In this document: piece after piece, positions 48,390 to 59,558 of the stretch
Position numbering within the stretch: position 1 is the stretch's first letter
How the letters are laid out: the number at the start of each line of letters is the position of its first letter
NCBI GenBank assembly: GCA_037954325.1
Contig: JBBMNZ010000026.1
Location: 5,893,501-5,957,500, forward strand
DNA: 64,000 nt
Direction: 5' to 3'
Source of the DNA: Fistularia commersonii
Lineage: Eukaryota; Chordata; Actinopteri; Syngnathiformes; Fistulariidae
Position numbers and translations under genes: made by a program
The notes under the pieces: generated by a model
The model's database searches: none
Told to the model about the DNA's origin: nothing
Seen by the model: the letters and a program-made list of their open reading frames with translations, nothing else

Positions 48390-51300
48390 GAGTCGGGGTG
48401 GAAGATCTCCTGGGGGAGTGACTTTCGGATACCGCGCTGATAAAGAAACGGATGATTAAGAAAAGAAAAAGAATCAAAGAGAAAAAGAAGTCGGCCTGCA
48501 CCGAACATAAAGGGGTAAACAAAACGAAGAAAGTCAAAGGTGCTACAAACCACTCTTTATAAAGAAAACAATGCCACAAACAATGATGCACAGCGTCTGT
48601 GGTTATATTTATTTTAAAACGGCAAACTTGACAGGCATTTCAAGGTGCATCTTCCTGAAGCAAGAACGTGCAAACGCAACCCAAATGGACGTAGCTAATA
48701 TTGTACAAATTCAGACTGTTGTTTTATTAGATGTTGATCAATCTTGAATACAAGCCAGGCATTTTTCGTCCCGTGACGGGCTTTCAAGCGAGATTGGTTT
48801 CACGTACGAGCCCTCTCTTACCCCTCCTGCGTCAAGTGCGTCTCAGCAAACGACGGCGGCAGAGAAAGCCACTTCACGGCCACGTGCTGAGACCGCACCG
48901 GAACTCCCGAACTGTGGCTAAAACAAGCACAATATTATAAAGTTAAGTCAAAACCCTTGTCCTTTTTTTTTTTTTTTCCTGTGATAGCCAGATGTGCTCT
49001 GGTCTGAGAGCAGAGCTGAGAATCAGGTCAAACTCGACTCATCGGGATTCTTTTCAAAGTGCAAAATAACACACCTTTGTAAAAAAAAAAACAAAAAAAA
49101 ACTAACCTTTTCTTTTTATTCCTTGCTGTTTATACATTTAGCGTTTACAAATAAAAATGACTGTTCTGTCCATATAGGGATAAGCTCTTTTTTTAGGTAA
49201 GTATTAGTAACAACATATTTTCATTGGCTGGCCAATGTGACTGTTTTGGTAAGATCAGAGGAGTCAGGCCATAAAACGTGTGTATTTATTTTTCACTTGT
49301 TGGAGCATCGTTTTTCTTTAACATTAGCAATTTGTTGTAAAATTTGCAGTTGCTGTAAATTTTGGCCGATACTTTTATTAGCTATTATTGAGAACCCTCC
49401 TCGAGCCACTGAAATTTCGGCTGCTCACCAAATCATCGTCGAGTTTCGCTTGTCTTCCAGTCTTCCCTCAGACCAAAGAGCCATCCAGTTCTCACATAGA
49501 GGAAACCTTGAAATTACCCTTTAACTGTGGGTGCAGCTGAATTCACTCCTGGTTTTTGTTTGATTTTTTTTTTTGTTCTTTTTGCAAATGTCATTTCACC
49601 ACATCTCACTTCCTGTGCTGCTGTACCTTCCGTGATACCTAGAACTCCTACTACTGAGCGTAAATGTGCCAAAGTAAACAGTACGCCATGATGTGCTGTT
49701 CAGGAGCAGTTTGGTGGCGATGAGTGTATCTAAGTATGCAGTTGAAGGCCTTCTCAAGGCTTGTACATTACTGTTATATTATAGTACAGATCTCGTACCT
49801 GGTCCAATGGAGACCAGCTTCAAGTGTCTTCTTTACCCTGGGGTTAAACACCGCCTCATTCAGGATACACTTTATTCATAAATGAGTATGATTATTGTTA
49901 TTTAAGATTATTGCTATTTTAAATTGTATCGGTTTTGTGGACAAGCTGTTCTCAGATTATTTTAGCTGTTTAGTGTTTTTTTTTTCTTTAAACATCAGTT
50001 GCAGCAGCCAAAAGTCAAGAGGTCTTTGCCTGGCACAGTATTGTATTTTTATTATTGTAACTTGCAGATTACCAGAATTGTATCAACTGAACTGCTATTT
50101 TGTGTCATATATCGTATGTTTGTTATATCTATTTTGAAAAAATGGGATATATCTACATCCTGGTTATCCCAATGCTGTAAATGAAGCGTTGAATGTGCTC
50201 ATAGATAATCCTCTTGAGGTTAAGATCTTTCTCTATCTCTCACACATTTTACGACGCCTTTAGAGGACGAAGAAAAAAAACGTAAATTTGTAGATTCTAT
50301 AAAATCGCTGTCAGACGTAGGAAAGCGAAGAGTTGCTTCGTACTGTCGGTCAACTCTTTCCGAAATGGGTGGTTTGTTCATGCAAACGGTGTTTTGTTTG
50401 TCTCCGCGATAGGCTTGTACCGAGCTGACCGAAACGGACCAACGCCGGCTCAAATGTAAAGGGAATATGTGCAATATGACTCCAATCACACCGCAAGATC
50501 AAAAGGACCGTGTTGTAGAAATGTCACAGTGCATCGACAATCAGTTGAACAGGCACACTGTATACAGACAGCAAATTGCAGAAGGCACTTCAACAGGTCA
50601 TGACTCAGTACAAAGGCATCGTCGTGCACGAGCGTCACTATTTATAGTCCGTTGAAAAGACGGGATTTCTAACGGGATAGTGCCACTGACCTTGCGGAGA
50701 CATGTGATATTACTATAGGTTTTCTTCTGTGGACAAACAGTCTTAACAGTTTCCATTCCAGCGCACAAAGGTAAATAATATTTTCCATCAACGACTCCAG
50801 ACATTTAATACATCAGCACTGCAATAAATCAAACCTCCGCAAAGGTGACGAGGTTGTTTTTTTGTTGAGGTGGTTTCGGAGAAAAGGTGTTTATTCCGAC
50901 GCTGACGTCTGAGGCCCGCGGTGCTGTGGATATGAATCGCGTCGCTCTGATATCGTGTCTTCTCCGTCGAAAGAGACGAGGGACGACTAAATATCAGACG
51001 ACCACACATTCATCCTCATGCGACCCGTAATTTTCCCGATTCCAGTACTGTGTCATATCGTGCTGAAGGATACTGCACCTTTTCAAGGATTGGAGGGAGA
51101 AAACGACAGGCAAGTCTGAAACTTCCAAAACCCTATTTCCTTCCTCAAGAACTGAACCGCCTGGATATTAAAATCGAGACGATGTACACTTTTAAACTGT
51201 GCGGTTATCTGTTTGGATACCTCTGGGCAAACAGTTGCTTCGGGTTTGCTACTAACACGATCAGAGGCCTTATGTTCCCCCCCCCTTTTTTTTTTGTTCT

Positions 51301-51450
51301 GCCTTACACTGATCGCTGTGTCGTGAGGCCTAGAATGAATGTTTGTTTATGCCTGAACTGACTTGATGGAAAAGGATACTTTTCATGTCTTTGCCGTGTT
51401 GATGTGTAGGAGAGGGCCATGATTTAATTCCCAAAAAAAAATAATAAACA
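48390..51450 (+). other. PITPNM2 3' UTR (extent uncertain)
   Basis: Non-coding sequence after the PITPNM2 stop. AATAAA signals occur at 49150-49155, about 50823 and about 51443, so alternative polyadenylation is possible. I cannot tell which is used. The human gene also has a long 3' UTR. Confidence 0.5.
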
Positions 51451-51602
51451 AACTTCTTTTTCTGTGGAAAGGAAATGTAAAAAGAAGAAAGCAATTGGCT
51501 TACACTTGCTATATACTGTATCATCAACATTAGGCCGCCCATCACTGTCAAGCTCTGGTCCTTAGTCAATGCACTGTTCAATCAACAGTTAGTGTTGTTG
51601 GG

Positions 51603-51662
<60 letters not shown>

Positions 51663-53650
51663 CTTGCTATTAGCTTGGAAAATATTTTCATTGTACAGGG
51701 TGTGTTTTGTAGGTTTTGGATAAAGTCACTTCATCCATTCCCTTGTTTTTATGCAGAGTGTCTAAAGAATATATAAAGAACTCCCTAGTACCAAGTAATG
51801 TTTTTTTAATTATTCATTTCTACTCTGAACTCCAACGCCGGCACGGAGAAAAACAATAGCTCTGCTCGGTGATCAGCCAAATATGGGAGAGGTTAGTTTT
51901 CAGTTTGGGGTCGGGGGGGTAAAGCCAGGATTCCTAAAATGTTAGGACATCATGTATGTTGAACAACAAATACATGCTTGCTTTGAACTTGATATTGGCG
52001 ACAGACCTCGAGAAAGTTGTGATAGAGGCTGCAAAGACCTTGCAGAATTCTTAAAATGCCTGATTGGAACGATCTAAAGATGTTAGTATTACAGTTTGTA
52101 TCTCCTTGAAAAGGCATTCTCCATTAACGGTTAGTGGAGGTTCACAAATGAATGAAAGCGTGTGTGTGAATGTGCCATCGTGGGGAATTTCAGAATTTGA
52201 TCACCAAGTCCATAAATCTTAAGTTTCAGTCCACACTAATTTCATGTGTAAGGGACTAAAATGACAGCCAGCACTGAATGCCAGAGACATTCGATCCTCA
52301 AGAGGCCCCTGTATTTAAAGCCAGCACGGTTCTCTGAAGAACATCACAACATGAGAAGGAGAACGCTGCGGTAAAGTGCTGTCAGTCAACACAGTTCAGT
52401 TTTACCAACAATAAATTTCACCCCAGCAAAGCTCAAGCCAGAGATCAACATCACACTGATTCCTCTAGGATTCAACTCTGCTGCATCGTCCACATTGCAG
52501 GTTTTTTTTTTTTTCAGAATTCGTGATTTTTTTTTTTTTTGTCCTCTATACTAAAAAAAAAACTTTGCTGGTTGTTAGCAGCACAAAGCCTTAGAGGCTC
52601 TCCCTGTGGCTTGAGTTGGTGCTCCCATGTTGGGGCAGCTTGCTCTTCCACGAAAGCACCGTGAATGCTGAGAATTACAACTGTTGGTGTCTCGCTCATT
52701 CCAGCAGGACTGCCAAGACATGCCCGAGTCGCATTCCTGGAGCTGAGGCTGGTGTGCACGCAGTCCAGAGCTGTGTGGCACGTTATCCCATCACAGGAAA
52801 AAATACAGACCATAGATTTCTAAAATGATTAACATATCTGTAAGAATTTCACTTTCCAACCTTCAATGAAGTAGTTTCTATTCCAAAAGAATTACAGAAA
52901 GAGCCACAAAGCCACCTGACTTTTTGGGCTCCATAGTCAGGTACCAAATTTAGAATAGGCACATTAAAAAGTATCTTTGATATTTGACTTTTCAATTTTT
53001 TATCTCTATTTTTATGGTTTAGATACGTCTGAATTTCAAAAGGACCTTTGGAATGTGGTACTGCTTAACTTTGCTAAATTTCAAGTCAGCAATTAAAAAA
53101 ATTCATCAGATTTTCACACTTTGCTCTAGATAAATTAAAATACAGACAAATGATGTTAAACTCTTGATATAAATCCACAACCTTGGCTTTATTTCAAACC
53201 AGGAAAAAGAACAGCACATTGCTTTAGAACTGATTCAGAATGATGTAAAACTGCTGATACCACGCTTTAACCATTTTTATGGATAAATATTTCCAGTCAG
53301 TCAGAAGTTTAAAACAGCCTCCTTGTGTCGTTTTTTCCAAATGGAAGAAGCGTGAATGTTTGAAGCTGTCACAAATCTGCAAAACATACACAGATGTGCA
53401 ACCATTTCAAATCATCATCCTTGTGATCGTTCCCCGCCCCTTTGTGAGAATCTTGATTGGATATGATGGATCAGCAGAATTAATGGTCTTCACAGTTTCA
53501 CAAGAAAAGACGGTCTGATTATTTTGTAAATCATCTGCTTTATATTGAATCAAAGACGTCTGTGTGGATCTTTGATTGAAAAGCGTATTAAAAGTCTGGC
53601 TTCGAATGGCCTTAGAGCCTCTATGTTTCTGCAGTCCAGTTGGCGGCGTC
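51450..53650. other. Intergenic DNA between the convergent PITPNM2 and ARL6IP4 3' ends
   Basis: No gene recognised. It contains a TA/TG microsatellite at 51603-51662 and T runs near 52500-52545. A minus-strand AATAAA (TTTATT on plus, about 53187) could terminate ARL6IP4. OGFOD2, which lies between ARL6IP4 and PITPNM2 in human, is not seen. Confidence 0.5.
51603..51662. repeat. (TA)n with internal (TG)n
   Basis: Alternating TA tract interrupted by a short GTGTGTG block; simple repeat. Confidence 0.95.
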
Positions 53651-53716
53651 CTGCAGAATCAGGCTGCCAGATTTTGACGCCGCGTTCTTTGTGTCTGGGA
53701 GGAGGTGAGAGCGACT

Positions 53717-55452
53717 TCTATCTGTTGAGTCCCATTTTTCTCTGGAAGGCACTCCCGTCTCCCTTGGTGGCTTGCTGCAAGATCAGCAGAGGCTCACAGT
53801 TAGACACAAAGGTAAACTTTATTTACGTAAACAAATTCACCCCCACCCAGCTACCTTGTTGATGTCTTTGTGTCTGTCCCTGCTAACGATCTCCTCGATG
53901 ATCTCTCCTTCTCCTCTCACCAGCCTGGAAGGAAAAAAAACTTTTAAATGCCTTGGGACAAACCGCACGGAGGGTAAATTTACCGCTGAATAGCTTTTAC
54001 ATCCACACTCCTCGGCTAAAATTAAACATCAAGTGATTGTTTAAATACACAATTAATGAGCTGTGAAGAACAAACAACGGTACCAACTTTGTAAAGAGCT
54101 TTCGGCATGCCCCGAAAGGCATGGAGCTGGAAATAGTGGGAGCAGCTTATTTGCATATTTTTAGTCGATCCTGTTAATCATATTAGCTTTAAAACCTTTA
54201 AGATTGTGAACTCTTGTCACAGTCTAACCTGGTGCGCCCGGTCTCGGGGTCCACCACCCTGCGGATGATGCTCTGTCGGGCATCGTACTCCTCTTTGGTC
54301 AGAGGCCTCTTGGTGGCAAGTCGAGCCTTCTGTTCATCCGTCATGACTGTGGGAAGGGGAAACACAGAAAACCAAGGATTTGTACAGCTTTGAAAATCAA
54401 ATGTTTGACCGTGACTGGTTTTAAAGCAGACGAGGCGAGTCAAAGTCAAAACAGATGTTGCTTCTGTTTGAATAGAAGTGTTTAAGTGTTCAATGATCTT
54501 GGACTGTAGTTCTGGCTTCTGCATCAATTCTGAGAAGACTACTATTTAAATCGCACTCATTATTACTACTTTGTTAATTTCATGCCACCATGGGATTGTG
54601 GAAAACGTCTTCTCCATTCCCCTATATGTCCAGTACATGCGGAAAAATTGACAATAAAGCTGACTTCGAAGAAGACCAGCCAATAGGTGCACAAAAAAAA
54701 TATCCTATTTGCTTCTATATATTCCCAAAGAGGGGGTTATCCATTAGAATTTTGGTTTAGCTCAAGAAGTGTTAGAATGATCAAATGACACCAAATTTTT
54801 ACTGGGGCTGTGTCTCATCGATCGACACGCATCTCTTCGGGCCACTTTAAGACCTTTGCGATATTTACTAGACTCATCCAAGTCCTGAAGGCGGTCAATG
54901 TCCCACCGGGTCCGAGCTCCGCCGCTCCATCGTCACTCTGCCACACCTCCAGGTAGGACGGTGCCTTCTCCACCGGTGGACTCAACAACTCCGCCTGCTG
55001 CTGCTGCTGCTGCAGCTGCTGCTTTTTCTTCTTCTCCTCCTTCCTCTTCAGCTTCTCTTTCCGCTTCTTCTCCTTTTTTTTCTGCTTCTTCAGCTTCGCC
55101 TTTTTCCTCTTCAGCTTTTTTTCTTTCTTCGATTTGCTTTTCTTCCGCTTGGCCTTTTCACCGCTGGACGAGGACGAGGACGATGAGGAGGACGAGGACG
55201 ATGAAGAGGAAGAGGAGCTTCTTCTACGCTTCCTCTTCTGCACTTTTACATCTGATGAATTAGAGTTAATAATTGATCAATTGTTTGGTTGCTGTCAAAA
55301 TAAGATAAAACTACTAATTACAAAAGAAATATTTCTGCCAGGTGGCTCCAAAATTTAAAAATTAAAGAGTGTTATGGCACGTAAGTGAAAATATTGCACA
55401 TTGTATAAAAACAAGACATTACATGACATAATAGGGGAAATTAATTAAGACA

Positions 55453-55486
<34 letters not shown>

Positions 55487-55895
55487 CCCATGTTACCATG
55501 GATTTATACTGCACATGAAGCTGTAAAACATAATTTAGCCCTTTTTCTTGAAGGTAGTATTTCACATTGTTAAAATTAAAAATGGGCAAAAAGTAATGTT
55601 GTATATGTTACGTGCACTGATGTCACCTAAGAGTGCACATGACAATTAATATTTTATAGACCCTTTGTTTGTGTTGAAGGTTAAACTGAACATTATATTG
55701 GTGTTGTTATTCTCAGTCCTTCGATGGCGTTTCCTTGTTTTAAAACCAACCTTGGCTTTTATGAGCTGCTTTCTTGGACGATCGGCTCGGGCTGCGGCTG
55801 CTGGACGAGGAAGACGAAGATGAGGAGGAGGAACGCTTCCTACTTTTCTTCTTTTCTATTTTTTTCTGTCTATCTGGTGACCTGCTACGACCCAT
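53717..55895 (-). CDS. arl6ip4: ADP-ribosylation factor-like 6 interacting protein 4 (ARL6IP4, SR-25)
   Basis: Five coding exons on the minus strand: 55895-55751, 55251-54907, 54346-54229, 53924-53855 and 53770-53717, about 243 residues. It is a nuclear SR-like protein linked to pre-mRNA splicing. The N terminus MGRSRSPDRQKK leads into Ser/Arg blocks. Exon 2 holds 19 serines in a row (residues 60-78, mixed codons), then a very Lys-rich stretch and a Gln run. The conserved C-terminal domain is MTDEQKARL, KRPLTKEEYDARQSIIRRV, VDPETGRTRL, EGEIIEEIVSRDRHKDINK and RGDGSAFQ, matching my memory of the human protein. The last exon needs the acceptor CAAG at 53771-53774 to keep this frame. The earlier GCAG acceptor (exon from 53774) gives a different tail ending at 53659. 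Confidence 0.88.
55333..55433. repeat. Dispersed repeat copy B (in ARL6IP4 intron 1)
   Basis: Partner of the block at 40215-40313, with the same word order including TTGCACATTGTATAAAAAC and GACATTACATGACATAATAG. A TA microsatellite follows at 55456. Confidence 0.6.
55456..55484. repeat. (TA)n microsatellite
   Basis: About 14 TA units in ARL6IP4 intron 1. Confidence 0.92.
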
Positions 55896-57912
55896 CACTG
55901 TGAAATCGACCGCGTACCCCGTGGAAAACTTTGTTTCTATAGCTCATACATATCGTAGGCTGGAAAGCGGAAGGTCCGTCTGCGATTGTCTTCCGAAGGG
56001 AAACACATCGTTCCGCTTCTTGGTTCCGGGTCCCGAGCTTTAATGAAGGTGACCGGCTGCAGTGTCGAAGCCCAGCCTGCCATTGTTTAAAAAAAACAAA
56101 TCCCAGTCCCACGGTAAAACCAAATTTAAAGTAACCATATTTCAACCTACATATGCTGAATTGAATACAGGATAAAACTGATGTAGATCCTTGCAGAATT
56201 TGAATATACTGGAGGGATTTTGGCTTGGAAAGGGCATTGTTTGATATCATGTTGAAAAGCTGGCAACACTGAATGCAGACACACACATATTCAGTTACAC
56301 ATTCAAACAAAATGAAAGATGAGATGCAAGGTCTTGTCAGTATTACTTCATATCAGTATCCCAGTCATTATAATCGGTTTAATTCGATGCAGTTAAAAAG
56401 CTTTTATTAGCTCCAAAGCTTTTTATTTTGGGTTTTCTTTCTGTGTCTAAATGAGGTAAACAGCCTATATTTGTGAGAACAAGATACTTTGGGTTTAAGT
56501 TGACTAATTGCTTTACTTTTTGTGTCTTAACCTGCTTTGCTTCGAGAGAACAGACTCACAATAGCTGGACAAGAGTGCACAGGATTACTCAAAAACTGAG
56601 TCAGTTTAAGGTTCCCAGTGTAGTTTCTATATATAATATTTAACAGTTTAGTCCTAGTTGGGAGTAATATTCAGTATAAGTGGATGCCATCCGGACAAGT
56701 GTCATATGATCCAGTCAGTGATTCAGTCAATTTTGATAAATAAAGACATGGGTATTTAAAGAAAGGCATGTCATAATCACATGGCATCCAACATTAACAA
56801 TGAGCCTCAAAAATTTGGCAATCATGTTCCAACACATCCCAGAACCCATTCACTTAGTAAATTTCCATGTTGTCTCAAGATGTAAATGACTCATATTGTT
56901 GTGCAAGACTTGAACAAACAGGCTGTGACACAGTCAATGACGTCTTAAACATCCAGTAGAGATGTTTCAACCAAAACTGAATATACACGTTAGGAGTCGA
57001 GTGTATAAAATGTCCTTAACTGACCCCAGGGATTGTCACCTGGTCAGAGAGCCTTTTGGCTTCCAAAGTGGAAAGTGACTTCCCCACTCCCATCAATGTG
57101 TGGGACTGACTCACGTGGTCAGTTGATCCTGTCGACCCACAATGGGGAAATTTCAATACACACAGCAGAAAGCGGAGACTGCAGTCGAGGTAGTTTGGTA
57201 ATAAATATGAACGGATGCCTTAAGATATTTGAGAGGGCTGAGCTCGTGTCCCTTAAAGCCACGGCAGACGTAAGCAAGTCTGTGGGTGGTAAGTGGACGG
57301 GTGTTTCCATTTAGGAAGATTACACTGTTAAAAAGAAACTGTAGACTACAAAATGAAGTTTGTCCATGAAAAACACATTTTTCTTGCTCACAAATCATCG
57401 TTTTTAAAAGATGATCATAGTTTTTATTTCAAAGGTTTCTTACAAAGGCATATGTGAATCTTTAAAGCTTGTAGATTGATAAATTGCTTTTTTCCTGATG
57501 TCAGCCCTTGTCACTGAGCACATAAGGCTAAATTGCAAGAAACTTACTCAATAGGCCTCAAATTGCTCAGTTACAACAGCATGCCAGGAAAGACAACCTG
57601 TAACATGCTGTCGGTAATGTTAATATTAGTTCACTTTAGCAATAAATAAAAATTTAACACTCCTTAACTTTCCAAATCTGACAGAAAACATTGTAAGTGA
57701 TAAATACTGAAAAGACTGTTACAGAATACATGCAGCTGCATGAGTGAATGTAACAGTATAACATGGCTGGACTTTGACATTAGGAAAGGTTAAAAATGTC
57801 AGCAAGAAGAGAGCTTTTAGGCTATCATCTTTCCAGTCCAAGGAAGTAAAAAAATTGGAGGGGTGGTGCTGGGGTGGAATGTGTCACTGCCGCAGGAATC
57901 AGTCTTGCCCCA
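55896..57912. other. ARL6IP4 5' flank and MTHFD2 3' flank; synteny junction
   Basis: The ARL6IP4 promoter should lie at about 55900-56100. The MTHFD2 3' UTR should lie left of 57912; a minus-strand AATAAA (plus TTTATT at 57423-57428) is a plausible polyadenylation signal. A repeat copy occupies about 56843-57085. No further gene recognised. Confidence 0.5.
56843..57085. repeat. Repeat copy 1 flanking the MTHFD2 last exon
   Basis: Closely similar to 58238-58500: TTAGTAAATTTCCAT, CAAACAGGCTGTGACACA, TCTTAAACATCCAGTAGAG, CTGAATATACACGTTAGGAG, GGGATTGTCACCT and TCAGAGAGCCT occur in the same order and orientation. Confidence 0.85.
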
Positions 57913-59468
57913 TTACGACGCAGCAGCCATGCGGATCCTCTCCGGGGGAAACAGTAGAACATTTTTAGCCGCTTTGATAGTGTTCTTCATCAGCATTGCC
58001 ACAGTCATGGGTCCCACACCTCCAGGCACCGGGGTTATGAAGCCTGCCTTCTGTTTAACACCTGAATGTGAAAAGACAAAATTATTTTAGATACTGCTAA
58101 ATGAAAAAAGCGAATGAAGAAGTTGTGTTTTCTTGTCAAAATCTTTATGTCTTGGTGACTGGACTTGAATTTATTCACTTCAAACATTCCAACCCTTATT
58201 CAGTTAGTAAATTTCCATTTGTTATGAATTGCTTCACTTCAAACATGCCAACCCTTATTCAGTTAGTAAATTTCCATTTGTTATCTTAAGATGTCAATCG
58301 CTCAAGTTGTTCCAGTGCTAATCATGAGCAAACAGGCTGTGACACATTCATAGTCAATGTCATCTTAAACATCCAGTAGAGATGTTTCCACAAAAACTGA
58401 ATATACACGTTAGGAGTCAAGTGTATAAAATGTCCTTAATCGACCTCAGGGATTGTCACCTAGTCAGAGAGCCTCTTGGCTTCCAAAATGGTAAGTGACT
58501 CCGACCCCGAAGAAACCTCTCGGATGAGGGGCGTAATGTCTTCAAGTGAAGAAATTCAAGTCCAGTTGCCAAGACAAGAAGATTTCGACAAGAAGTCACC
58601 ATGACCTGGATGACTGAGAACCTCCACAGAAAAGGTGTGGTCGCTCTCCCCTATTTACCTTCAAAATCCACATCCCCGACCAGCCTGCTTTTTCCAGTGA
58701 CTGGGTCCTCCACTCTGTTTATGCCGACGTCTATCACAGCTGCTCCCTCTTTGATCATATCGGCAGTAATGAGGTTTGGAATTCCTGAAAGTTAAATAAG
58801 AACCATACAATGAGAAATTTTCACTCATAAAAATTAAATTGGTCACAAACAGGAAAACCAGCAGTTACACTAACCTGCAGCAGCCACAACAATATCAGCT
58901 ATCTTAGTATGTTGGCGAAGTTGTTCCTTTGGAGTGTAACGGTGAGAGATGGTTACTGTGGCATCACCTGCGATTGAAATAATATTTAGCACAAGCATAG
59001 AATGTGGATGCTCGGGTTTTTTAAATGCATATTAAGACTACTGCTTGTATGAAAAACACCAGTTTTACCTCCCGGTCTCTCATGACGGCCATCTGTATGC
59101 AGCAACATGGCAATGGGCATCCCGACATTTTTGGAGCGCCCTGCCACCACAACATTCTTCCCAAGAGTAGGAATACCTGGAAAGTGAGAGCTCATATTTA
59201 GCTTAAATACATTCATCATAAACATTTCTACTTTTTGAAAATTGTGGAGAGTCCAATTACCTGTCCTTTTGATAATTTCCCAGACACCCCAGGGAGTGGC
59301 AGGCAGCATGGTGGACTGATCCAGGCACATGCGCCCAACATTGACGACATGGAAACCATCCACGTCCTTGGTGGGAGCAACTGCATTGCAAACAGCTCGC
59401 TCATCAATGTGGTCTGTGAGGGGGAAAGAGAAGAGAGTCAAGGTTTAAAGTTCTCTCTCTGTCTGTCT

Positions 59469-59558
<90 letters not shown>

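Noticed and set aside
54898..55263. Plus-strand open frame of 121 codons opposite ARL6IP4 exon 2
   Set aside because: It is the antisense shadow of the Ser/Lys-rich coding sequence, with no protein similarity.
58506..58540. Possible hammerhead ribozyme core (GGATGAGG followed by a GTAATGTC stretch)
   Set aside because: The invariant CUGAUGA and GAAA segments are not intact; only a small CCTCTC/GAGGGG hairpin can be drawn.
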